This document shows, one piece after another, positions 25,639 to 32,561 of a stretch of 64,000 nucleotides of DNA. Origin of the DNA: DASUPK01 sp963831605 (lineage in GTDB: Bacteria > Actinomycetota > Thermoleophilia > Solirubrobacterales > 70-9); assembly GCA_963831605.1 (NCBI GenBank), contig CAWHQR010000008.1, positions 434,001 through 498,000 on the forward strand, written 5' to 3'. Within the stretch, counting starts at the first letter, position 1; every line of letters starts with the position of its first letter. The translations under genes and the position numbers were made by a program. The notes beneath the pieces are model-generated. The model made no database searches, was not told where the DNA came from, and saw nothing but the letters and a program-made list of their open reading frames with translations.

Positions 25639-26891
25639 GCGCCGACCTCCGCGCGGATCGCCCCTGGGCCGTCCTCCTGCTTTCCCTCGTCCTCGCTGGT
25701 TGCGCCGACGAGGATCGAGATCTTGCCGAGGTGCTTGTTCTCGTGGAGGAGCTGGTGCGCCTCGGCGACGCCGTCGAAGCCCATCACCCGCCAGAGGACC
25801 GGCTGGATCTTGCCCTCCGCCATCAGCTCGTTGGCGCGCATGCACTCGTAGGCGTTCGCGAAGTGCGAGCCGATGATCTGCTTCTGGCGCATCCACAGGT
25901 AGCGCACGTCGAAGTCGAGCGTGTAGCCCGAGGTTGCACCGCAGATCACGACCTTGCCGAATGGCTTGACCACGAAGACCGAGGTGGGGAAGGTCGCCTG
26001 GCCGACGTGCTCGAAGACGATGTCGGGCGAGTCGCCGAGGATCTCCTTGACCTTCTTGGCGAAGCCGCGCGACTCCTTGAAGCGGGCCTTCTCCTGATCC
26101 GGCGTCTCGTCGCCGGTGCGCATCATCCCCGCGAACTCGTTGCGGTTGATGTAGTCGACTGCCCCGAGGCGCTTGACCAGCTCGCCCTTCTCATCGGAGG
26201 AGACGACGCCCACGGCGTTCGCCCCGGCCGCCTTGCAGAGCTGGGTGGCGAAGACCCCGAGGCCGCCGGCAGCGCCCCAGATCAGGACGTTGTGGCCCGC
26301 CTGCAGCTTGCACTGGTCCATCAGCATCCGGTAGGCGGTGAAGTAGGTGAGCCCATAGGCGGAGGACTCGGCCCAGGAGAGGTTCTTGGGCTTCGGCAGC
26401 AGCTGCTGGGCCTGGACCTTGGTGAACTGCGCGAACGAGCCCCAGGTCGTCTCGTAGCCCCAGATCTGCTGGCTGGGGGCCGCGAGTGGGTCGAGGCCGT
26501 GCACCTCGACGTCCTCATAGGACGCCTGGTTGCAGTGGATCACGACCTCGTCGCCGGGCTGCCACTTGGTGACGCCCTCGCCGACCTTCCAGACGACACC
26601 CGAGGCGTCGGAGCCGCCGATGTGGTGACCCCACTCGGGATGGTCGCCGTAGCCGAAGACCGAGACGGGCTTGCCGAGGGCCGCCCAGACGTTGTTGAAG
26701 TTGACGCCGGCCGCCATCACGCGGACGATCACCTCGAAGGCGCCCGGCTCGGGTACCTCGATCTCCTCCACCTGGAAGGCGTCCTTGGGCTCTCCCTCGC
26801 GTTCCTGGCGAATGACCCAGGCGGCCATCTTCTCGGGCAACTCGCCCGGCTGGACTTCGAGCTTGGATACGTCGGCGATCTCTACGGCCAA
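25635..26891 (-). CDS. ccr: Crotonyl-CoA carboxylase/reductase
   Basis: This 418-residue NADPH enzyme of the MDR superfamily reductively carboxylates crotonyl-CoA to (2S)-ethylmalonyl-CoA, the key step of the ethylmalonyl-CoA pathway. The Ccr-specific segments are GVNFNNVWAALGKPVSVF (residues 62-79), HHIGGSDASGVVW, QIWGYETTWGSFAQF and SHFANAYE. The dinucleotide loop is GAAGGLG at 206-212. Of the four CO2-pocket residues described for enoyl-CoA carboxylases/reductases (Asn, Phe, Glu, His), Asn (64-66), Glu147 and His343 are present and Phe is Tyr146. The start is a TTG with GGGAG just upstream. Confidence 0.93.
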   Translation of the reverse strand: MAVEIADVSKLEVQPGELPEKMAAWVIRQEREGEPKDAFQVEEIEVPEPGAFEVIVRVMAAGVNFNNVWAALGKPVSVFGYGDHPEWGHHIGGSDASGVVWKVGEGVTKWQPGDEVVIHCNQASYEDVEVHGLDPLAAPSQQIWGYETTWGSFAQFTKVQAQQLLPKPKNLSWAESSAYGLTYFTAYRMLMDQCKLQAGHNVLIWGAAGGLGVFATQLCKAAGANAVGVVSSDEKGELVKRLGAVDYINRNEFAGMMRTGDETPDQEKARFKESRGFAKKVKEILGDSPDIVFEHVGQATFPTSVFVVKPFGKVVICGATSGYTLDFDVRYLWMRQKQIIGSHFANAYECMRANELMAEGKIQPVLWRVMGFDGVAEAHQLLHENKHLGKISILVGATSEDEGKQEDGPGAIRAEVGA

Positions 26892-26926
26892 TGTGACTCC
26901 CGTTTGGTGGCGGTGGACGCGTGGAT

Positions 26927-26973
26927 CGTAGTCAACGAATCCTCGTCAGGTTTCGTCCGAAACCGCGACTACG
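26927..26973. promoter_or_regulatory. Nested inverted repeats in the ccr divergent promoter
   Basis: GGTTTCG-TC-CGAAACC at 26949-26964 is a perfect palindrome with 7-bp arms. It is nested inside a second pair, CGTAGTC at 26927-26933 and GACTACG at 26967-26973. The block fills most of the 85-base gap between the ccr TTG and the divergent gene at 26977. It is a candidate operator for ccr and/or its neighbour, or a cruciform or RNA hairpin. Confidence 0.45.
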
Positions 26974-26976
26974 TTG

Positions 26977-28332
26977 ATGAGTCCAATGGAAGCGTCAGAG
27001 AGACAGCTGCCGATTGATCCCGACGGGGCCGGCTCCGTCCGCTTGGTCGGTGACCGGATCGTGATCGAGGATCTGACGATCGCCGACGAGCAGACGGCGC
27101 GGGTCGCCCGCGAGCGCGCGGAGGCGGGGGAGGAACCAGCGAAGACGATCCGGCGTGCAGTTGAGATCGGCGCACGTGTCCTGGACCGCGAGGAGACCGC
27201 GGTCGAGGTCGACTACGTCCGGCGTGAGTTCGAGCAGGTGACGAGTGCGCACCGGGAGTCGATCGAGGCGAAGAATCGCGAGGCCGTCGAGCGGATGGAG
27301 GAGGGCCTGCGACGCGCGCTGGGCGACGAAGAGGCTGCCGGCGCCCTCGGCCAGGCGCTCGAGGCCCACAGCGACGAGCTCTCCGAGCAGATCGCCGCCA
27401 CCTTCGGGGGGGACCGCGAGGACGCCGTCCAGGCACAGATCAAGCGAATGCTCGATGAGCGCGACGAGGAGTTCATGCGCCGGCTCTCGGCCGACGACGA
27501 GCGCAATCCGCTCGGCCCGATCATGGCGACGCTCCGCACGTGGGCGCGTGAGCGTAAGGACGACCAGGACACGCGCGACGAGAAGCTCGAGGCGAAGGTC
27601 GACGAGTTGCTCAGCCGGGCCGCCGAGCTTGCTGGGCTCGATCAGGGCCGCGAGGCCCTTGAGGAGGCTGAGGAGGCCGGCACCCGAAAGGGCCGGAGCT
27701 TCGAGGAGCGGGTCGACCGGTCGCTTGAGCGAATCGCCGCCACCCGGGGCGACGCCTCATCGCACACTGGCGGCGAGGGCGCCGAGGGCGGAGGGAAGAA
27801 GGGCGACACGCTGATCGAGCTTGGGGCCGGCAGCGGTCCAGCCGTCGGACGGGTCATCTTCGAGGCCAAGGACAGTCGGCTTTCGAAGAACGAGGCTTGG
27901 AAGGAGCTCAACGAGGCGATGGCGTCGCGCGCCGCCTCCTTCGGTGTCCTGGTTGTGGCCGGAGAGGACCGAGTCCCTGCGGGACGGGAGACGCTGGTGG
28001 AGTACGAAGGGAACAAGCTGATCGTCGCCGTGGATCGGGAAGAGCCCGATGGGCTGGCCCTGGAGGTCGCCTACAGGCTGGCCGCGGCCCGTGTGGCCAT
28101 GGCCCGCGAGCAGGACCTGACCGTTGATGCCGCCGAAGTGCAGGTCGTGGCCGAGGAGGCCGTGACCTGCCTGAAGCAGGCGCAGTCGATTCGCTCCACC
28201 CTGACCGGGATCAAGACGAGTTCGGAGAAGGCGCGCGCCGGACTCGACGAGATGGTCGAGGGCGTGCGCGCACGGCTTGAGCGAATCGAGTCCCTGATCG
28301 AGGTGGGGCGCGCGGAGGACGGAGCGCCCTAG
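26977..28332 (+). CDS. Coiled-coil protein with a restriction-nuclease-like (PD-(D/E)xK) domain
   Basis: In this 451-residue protein, residues about 60-250 are Glu/Arg-rich and strongly predicted as coiled coil (ERMEEGLRRALGDEEAAGAL, EAKVDELLSRAAELAGL). From about 255 a globular domain follows: SFEERVDRSLERIAA, GDTLIELGAGS, then VIFEAKDSRLSKNEAWKEL and FGVLVVAGED. The D...E-x-K spacing resembles the DUF2130-type nuclease fold, where E-x-K is catalytic. A helical C-terminus ends the protein. No methyltransferase or helicase is adjacent. It is divergent from ccr. The start could also be Met 26986. Confidence 0.65.
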   Translation: MSPMEASERQLPIDPDGAGSVRLVGDRIVIEDLTIADEQTARVARERAEAGEEPAKTIRRAVEIGARVLDREETAVEVDYVRREFEQVTSAHRESIEAKNREAVERMEEGLRRALGDEEAAGALGQALEAHSDELSEQIAATFGGDREDAVQAQIKRMLDERDEEFMRRLSADDERNPLGPIMATLRTWARERKDDQDTRDEKLEAKVDELLSRAAELAGLDQGREALEEAEEAGTRKGRSFEERVDRSLERIAATRGDASSHTGGEGAEGGGKKGDTLIELGAGSGPAVGRVIFEAKDSRLSKNEAWKELNEAMASRAASFGVLVVAGEDRVPAGRETLVEYEGNKLIVAVDREEPDGLALEVAYRLAAARVAMAREQDLTVDAAEVQVVAEEAVTCLKQAQSIRSTLTGIKTSSEKARAGLDEMVEGVRARLERIESLIEVGRAEDGAP

Positions 28333-28375
28333 TTTCATCCTCCGGAAATTCCGTCCAACGGGCGCGTAGGCGATC

Positions 28376-28615
28376 ATGGTCGGAATGCCCGAGGACGACA
28401 TGAACACCAGATCACGCATGGAGGCGTCCGAAAACACAGGGGTTGCCTCGCGAGGGAGCAGCGGAAGCGGTCTGCATCGAGTCGATCCGACCCGCGTCGC
28501 CCAGACGCTCGGATCGGGTGAGCACGCCGGCGGCTACGCGCGCCTCGAGGTCATGCTGAATTCGATCCTCCCCCGCCTGGTGGGGGAGCCAAGCGCTCCG
28601 CGCTCGACGCGCTAG
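28376..28615 (+). CDS. Doubtful small ORF (79 aa)
   Basis: The ORF (MVGMPEDDMNTRSRMEASEN...) fills the 280-base gap between the coiled-coil nuclease-like gene and a convergent lipoprotein gene. The last part, GGYARLEVMLNSILPRLVGE, could be a helix. There is no ribosome binding site and no recognised family. It overlaps the lipoprotein stop by four bases tail to tail. It may be a real small gene or simply an open frame in GC-rich DNA. Confidence 0.25.
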   Translation: MVGMPEDDMNTRSRMEASENTGVASRGSSGSGLHRVDPTRVAQTLGSGEHAGGYARLEVMLNSILPRLVGEPSAPRSTR

Positions 28616-29022
28616 GGCAGCAGCAGGTCGTTCTTTCCGGAGGGACGCTCGGGCCCCACGGTGAAGCTGAATGGCCGCACGGCGAAGCCGTCGACGCTCG
28701 CCTCGTAGTTGCCGGGCGTCACGTTGACCTTGATGGTGCCGGTGTCGCCGGGAGCGATCGGATCCGAATTCGCGCTCACCGGACCGTGGATGGCCAGGCT
28801 CCCGGTCTGGTTCGTGAGGTTGGCGATCGTGAAGTTGACCAGCCCAGCCCCGAACTCCTTCGGGGAGACCCCCACGCCGTCGGTTGCGACCTTCATGCTG
28901 ACCTCGGCGGGGATGGGCGGCCGAGGATCGTTGTTGAAGTCGTTCCGGCCGCAGCCCGCGATGACGATGACGGCCAGCAAGGTGGCCGGCAAGAGCAACG
29001 CTCTGCCCCTCCTCCGCAGCAT
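28612..29022 (-). CDS. Lipoprotein with a cupredoxin/Ig-like beta domain
   Basis: This 136-residue protein has a lipoprotein signal (LLPATLLAVIVIAGC) whose cysteine at about residue 24 would be lipidated. The mature part has an all-beta pattern, FGAGLVNFTIANLTNQTGSL, GDTGTIKVNVTPGNYEASVD, similar to cupredoxin-like domains without an obvious copper site (no Cys/Met ligand pair). It is probably anchored to the outer face of the cytoplasmic membrane. Its function is unknown. Confidence 0.72.
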   Translation of the reverse strand: MLRRRGRALLLPATLLAVIVIAGCGRNDFNNDPRPPIPAEVSMKVATDGVGVSPKEFGAGLVNFTIANLTNQTGSLAIHGPVSANSDPIAPGDTGTIKVNVTPGNYEASVDGFAVRPFSFTVGPERPSGKNDLLLP

Positions 29023-29067
29023 GCGTCGAGGAATCTAGCCGAACGGCGGGACACCCGGCATCAGTCG

Positions 29068-30027
29068 TCAGTCGGTGAAGGGCAGCTCGACCACTTCCGC
29101 GGTCGTCTCGCCGCCGGCGACCGTGAGCTGCCGCCCGTCGGCGGCCTCCCGGCGGACGATCGCGAGAGCGATCTGTCCGTGTGCGGGGGAGAGGCAGGTG
29201 GTGCCGATCGTGCCGACCTCCTTCTCGCCCAGCAGCAGCGTGTCGCCGTGCGCCACGGGGGCGCTCAGGCGTAGACCGCGCAGCGTCCGATTGGGCTTGC
29301 CCCGGTAGTGCAGGCGCGCCACGGGCTCCTGGCCGATGTAGCAGCCCTTCTCGAAGTCGACCGCGCGATCGACGATCGCGGCCTCGGCCGGCATGTGCTC
29401 AGAGCTCATGTCGGCGCCGAACCTCGGCCTGCCGGACTCGACCCGAACGATCTCGGCAGCCTCGTCGCTGACTCGCACGGCGCCAGCCGCGTCGAGCGAG
29501 GCGCCGAGTGCCTCCGCGTCGCCGGCCTTGACGATCAGGTCGACGCCGAGGTCAGTGGCGACGCCGAGCACGTCCGTGCCGTCCCATTGGCGAAAGCGCT
29601 GGGCATGCTCGGGGCCGAGGCCATCGAACCCGGAGAGCTCGGCAGCGCGCGGGCCGATCAGTGAGACGATCGCCCAGTCGCCGGTGACGTCGTCGATCTG
29701 AACCTCCCTGCCGATGCTGTAGGTGCGCAGGTGCTTCAGGACCGCCTCGCCGTTGACGGGCTCGAGGTCGAGCCAGAGCCCGCCCTCAGAGAGGTGGAGG
29801 ACGCGCATGTCCGAGGAGAGGTGGCCCTTGCGGTCGAGGAGCGCGGCGTAGCGGCCCTGACCGTCCTCGATCGCCTCGACGTCGTTGGTCAGCTGACCCT
29901 GCAGGTACTCGGCGGCATCGGCGCCGGCGACCAGCACGCAGGTGCGGTCCCGGCGCAGGAATCCCGCCTCCTCGCGGAGGGCGCGGTACTGCCCGTCCAA
30001 TTCGATCTGGGTCGCCGCCTCGGCCAC
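29068..30027 (-). CDS. ygfZ: YgfZ/GcvT-family folate-binding protein
   Basis: This 319-residue protein has the T-protein-like fold. The YgfZ signature KGCYIGQEPVARLHYRG lies at about residues 224-240 and contains the conserved cysteine. YLQGQLTNDVEAI near residue 40 is the other family landmark. YgfZ uses tetrahydrofolate and supports maintenance of certain Fe-S enzymes. Translation probably starts at GTG 30027. It is divergent from the metal-dependent DtxR-type regulator, sharing an 84-base region that contains a perfect palindrome. Confidence 0.88.
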   Translation of the reverse strand: MAEAATQIELDGQYRALREEAGFLRRDRTCVLVAGADAAEYLQGQLTNDVEAIEDGQGRYAALLDRKGHLSSDMRVLHLSEGGLWLDLEPVNGEAVLKHLRTYSIGREVQIDDVTGDWAIVSLIGPRAAELSGFDGLGPEHAQRFRQWDGTDVLGVATDLGVDLIVKAGDAEALGASLDAAGAVRVSDEAAEIVRVESGRPRFGADMSSEHMPAEAAIVDRAVDFEKGCYIGQEPVARLHYRGKPNRTLRGLRLSAPVAHGDTLLLGEKEVGTIGTTCLSPAHGQIALAIVRREAADGRQLTVAGGETTAEVVELPFTD

Positions 30028-30073
30028 GAGCCGATTGTAGGTCTCGGTCTCGGTCGGCTTTGGCGAGGAATAT

Positions 30074-30089
30074 GTTAGTCATGACTAAC
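30074..30089. promoter_or_regulatory. DtxR/MntR-like operator palindrome
   Basis: GTTAGTCATGACTAAC is a perfect 16-bp palindrome lying 22 bases before the DtxR-type start codon and 46 bases from the divergent ygfZ start. The TTAG...CTAA half-sites resemble those bound by DtxR/IdeR/MntR repressors. Its AT-rich composition contrasts with the surroundings. It probably mediates metal-dependent control of the regulator-mntH operon and perhaps of ygfZ. Confidence 0.7.
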
Positions 30090-30111
30090 TTCCGAGTTCG
30101 GATGTGCTTGA

Positions 30112-30813
30112 ATGCCGTCGATGTCCGCTCAGGCCCACAACGCCCATCCCAAGCGCCGCACCAACGAGGGCGCCGAGAACTACGCGAAGGCGCTCTACGA
30201 GCTCCAGGAGCGCGAGCCCGAGGGCGTGGGGACGACGGCGGTCGCGCAGCGGCTCGGCGTCACCCCCGCATCGGCGTCCGGCATGCTGCGGCGGCTCGCC
30301 GACGAGGGCGTGGTCGAGTACGCGCCCTACCGCGGCGCGCGCCTGACGCCGGAGGGCGAGCGCATCGCGCTCGAGGTGATCCGTCATCACAGGCTGATCG
30401 AGCTGTTCCTCGCCGAGGTCCTCGGCATGCCCTGGGACCGGGTCCATGAGGAGGCCGAGGTGCTCGAACACCACATCTCCGAGGAGCTCGAGGAGCTGAT
30501 CGCGGCGAAGCTCGGACAGCCGGCCCTCGATCCCCACGGCGATCCCATTCCCGATCGCGACCTCGCCGTCCGGTCGGATGACTCGGTGCCGCTGACGGAG
30601 CTCGAGGTGGGCCAGGAGGGGGTCTTCACCCGCGTCTCGGACAGCGACGCGTCGATGCTGCGCTACCTCGCGGAGCGGTCCATTCAGCCGGGGGCGAAGC
30701 TCGCGGTCAGGGGCCACGAACCGTTCGGTGGCCCAGTCGTCGTCGAGATCGGCGGACGCACGCATCCGCTCGGTCCCGAGCTGGCGGAGAGCATGAGAGT
30801 CCGCCGTGCCTGA
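30112..30813 (+). CDS. DtxR/MntR-family metal-dependent transcriptional regulator
   Basis: The 233 residues have the three-part DtxR layout. The winged helix is NYAKALYELQEREPEGVGTT, VTPASASGMLRRLADEGVVE. The dimerisation and metal-binding helices are EVIRHHRLIELFLAEVLGMP and EEAEVLEHHISEELEELI, which carry the Glu/His ligands. The C-terminal FeoA/SH3-like domain is VGQEGVFTRVSDSDASMLRY. It senses Mn(II) or Fe(II) and represses uptake. The gene overlaps the NRAMP transporter gene by eight bases, which indicates manganese as the likely effector. A palindrome precedes it. The start may also be the second ATG at 30121. Confidence 0.9.
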   Translation: MPSMSAQAHNAHPKRRTNEGAENYAKALYELQEREPEGVGTTAVAQRLGVTPASASGMLRRLADEGVVEYAPYRGARLTPEGERIALEVIRHHRLIELFLAEVLGMPWDRVHEEAEVLEHHISEELEELIAAKLGQPALDPHGDPIPDRDLAVRSDDSVPLTELEVGQEGVFTRVSDSDASMLRYLAERSIQPGAKLAVRGHEPFGGPVVVEIGGRTHPLGPELAESMRVRRA

Positions 30814-32185
30814 GGACGACGTAGGCCTCGTAGATCCGCTGCCCGGCGAGCTCTCCTCGCCTCCCCCTCCGGGGGACAGCCTGGGCGGCGGCGAGAACGT
30901 CCTGCCCGAGGACGTCCTTCCGGGCGAGGCGGCCGTCAACCGGGCGGCCCGACGCTCGCTCGACGGACATAGCCGGGGGATCGCCAGGATCTGGCCGTTC
31001 CTCGGCCCTGCGTTCATCGCCGCCGTTGCGTACGTCGATCCGGGGAACTTCGCCACGAACATCGCCGGCGGCTCCAAGTTCGGCTATCTGCTCCTCTGGG
31101 TCGTGCTCGCCGCCAACCTGATCGCCATGGTGGTGCAGACGCAGTCGGCCAAGCTCGGGATCGCGACCGGGAGGAACCTGGCGGAGGCCTGCAGGGACAC
31201 GTTCTCCCGCCGCACCTCCATAGGCCTCTGGCTGCAGGCGGAGCTGGTGGCCGCCGCCTGTGACATCGCGGAGGTGGTCGGCGCTGCTCTCGGCCTCAAC
31301 CTGCTCTTCGGGATCCCCCTGTTCCCGGCGGGACTGCTTGCGGGCGCCGGGGCGTTCGCGATCCTCGCGCTGCAGCAGAAGGGGTTCCGCCGGCTCGAGG
31401 CCGTCATCGTCGGCATGGTGGGCGTCGTCGTCTTCGCCTTCGCCTTCGAGATCTTCGAATCGCACCCGGATGGCGGTGAGGTGGCGAAGCACCTCTTCGT
31501 ACCGGGCTTCAGCGGGACGGAGAGCATCCTGCTGGCCACCGGGATCATCGGCGCCACGGTGATGCCGCACGTCATCTATCTGCATTCCGCCCTCACCCAG
31601 CGCCGGATCGTGGGGCGGGACGAGGCGGAGAAGCGAAAGATCCTGCGGTTCGAGCGGATCGACGTGGTGATCGCGATGGCGCTCGCGGGCGCCGTGAACC
31701 TCTCGATGATGATCATGGCCGCGGCCCTCTTCCACGGCAGTGGCCTCGCCGGGATCGACACCATCGATGGTGCGTACGACGCCCTCAAGCAGGTCGTCTC
31801 CCCGAGCGCGGCGACGATCTTCGGGGTGGCGCTCCTGGCGTCCGGCTACGCCTCCTCCTCCGTTGGAACCATGGCCGGCCAGGTCGTCATGCAGGGGTTC
31901 ATCAGGCGGCGCATCCCGATCTTCATCCGCCGGGCGATCACGCTCGCACCGGCCCTGATCGTCCTCGGCATCGGGCTCGATCCGACCGCCGCGCTGGTCG
32001 CCAGCCAGGTGGTGCTCTCCTTCGGCATCCCGTTTGCGCTGGTCCCTCTGGTGATGCTGACTCGCCGGCGGGACCTGATGGGCTCGCTCGCGAATCCGGC
32101 CTGGCTCACCGTGCTCACGTCGATCCTCTCGGGACTGATCATCGCTCTCAACGTGTTTCTGCTCGAGCAGGTCTTCATCGGGTAG
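30806..32185 (+). CDS. mntH: NRAMP-family Mn(II)/Fe(II) transporter
   Basis: This 459-residue membrane protein has the metal-site motifs of NRAMP: YVDPGNFATN in TM1 (DPGN at 78-81) and GATVMPHVIYLHS in TM6 (the MPH metal site). Eleven or so hydrophobic helices follow an unusually long, Pro-rich, acidic N-terminal tail of about 60 residues. It imports divalent manganese or iron with protons. GTG 30806 starts eight bases inside the upstream regulator gene, so the pair is translationally coupled. Confidence 0.93.
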   Translation: MPEDDVGLVDPLPGELSSPPPPGDSLGGGENVLPEDVLPGEAAVNRAARRSLDGHSRGIARIWPFLGPAFIAAVAYVDPGNFATNIAGGSKFGYLLLWVVLAANLIAMVVQTQSAKLGIATGRNLAEACRDTFSRRTSIGLWLQAELVAAACDIAEVVGAALGLNLLFGIPLFPAGLLAGAGAFAILALQQKGFRRLEAVIVGMVGVVVFAFAFEIFESHPDGGEVAKHLFVPGFSGTESILLATGIIGATVMPHVIYLHSALTQRRIVGRDEAEKRKILRFERIDVVIAMALAGAVNLSMMIMAAALFHGSGLAGIDTIDGAYDALKQVVSPSAATIFGVALLASGYASSSVGTMAGQVVMQGFIRRRIPIFIRRAITLAPALIVLGIGLDPTAALVASQVVLSFGIPFALVPLVMLTRRRDLMGSLANPAWLTVLTSILSGLIIALNVFLLEQVFIG

Positions 32186-32198
32186 CTAGGCTTCGGCC

Positions 32199-32561
32199 AT
32201 GGCACTCGCGGAGGACTTCGACGCCGTCATCGAGACGCTGTCGGACGACTGGACAGACCTGGCGCTCGACCTGCGGATCGCCGATGAGACCCGCTACGTC
32301 GATGCGGCCGTGATCCTCTCGCTGGTGAACGCGCAGCCCTACTCGCGCGCGGACTGGCATTGGCGGATCAATGTGGCTCACCGATTCGGGCACGCAGCGG
32401 CCGCCGAGACTGTCCGCGGCGCACTCACGAAGCTCGACCGGGAGGGGATCGGTGGCGAGTTCCGGGTGCGAGATGCTCAGGAGGGACGGGCCGAGGTGAT
32501 GCAGTGGTGGGGCAGGCCCGACAGCATCAGGCGCGACTTCGAGCGCCGTCGCAGCCTCTAG
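32199..32561 (+). CDS. Conserved-looking hypothetical protein (120 aa)
   Basis: This short, soluble protein starts MALAEDFDAVIETLSDDWTD, with an alpha/beta pattern and a Trp-rich centre (YSRADWHWRINVAHRFGHAA, VMQWWGRPDSIRRDF). No known domain was recognised. It starts 14 bases after mntH and may be cotranscribed with it. Its stop overlaps the end of the GGDEF-EAL gene by four bases tail to tail. The good codon usage and position support a real gene, but not a function. Confidence 0.65.
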   Translation: MALAEDFDAVIETLSDDWTDLALDLRIADETRYVDAAVILSLVNAQPYSRADWHWRINVAHRFGHAAAAETVRGALTKLDREGIGGEFRVRDAQEGRAEVMQWWGRPDSIRRDFERRRSL

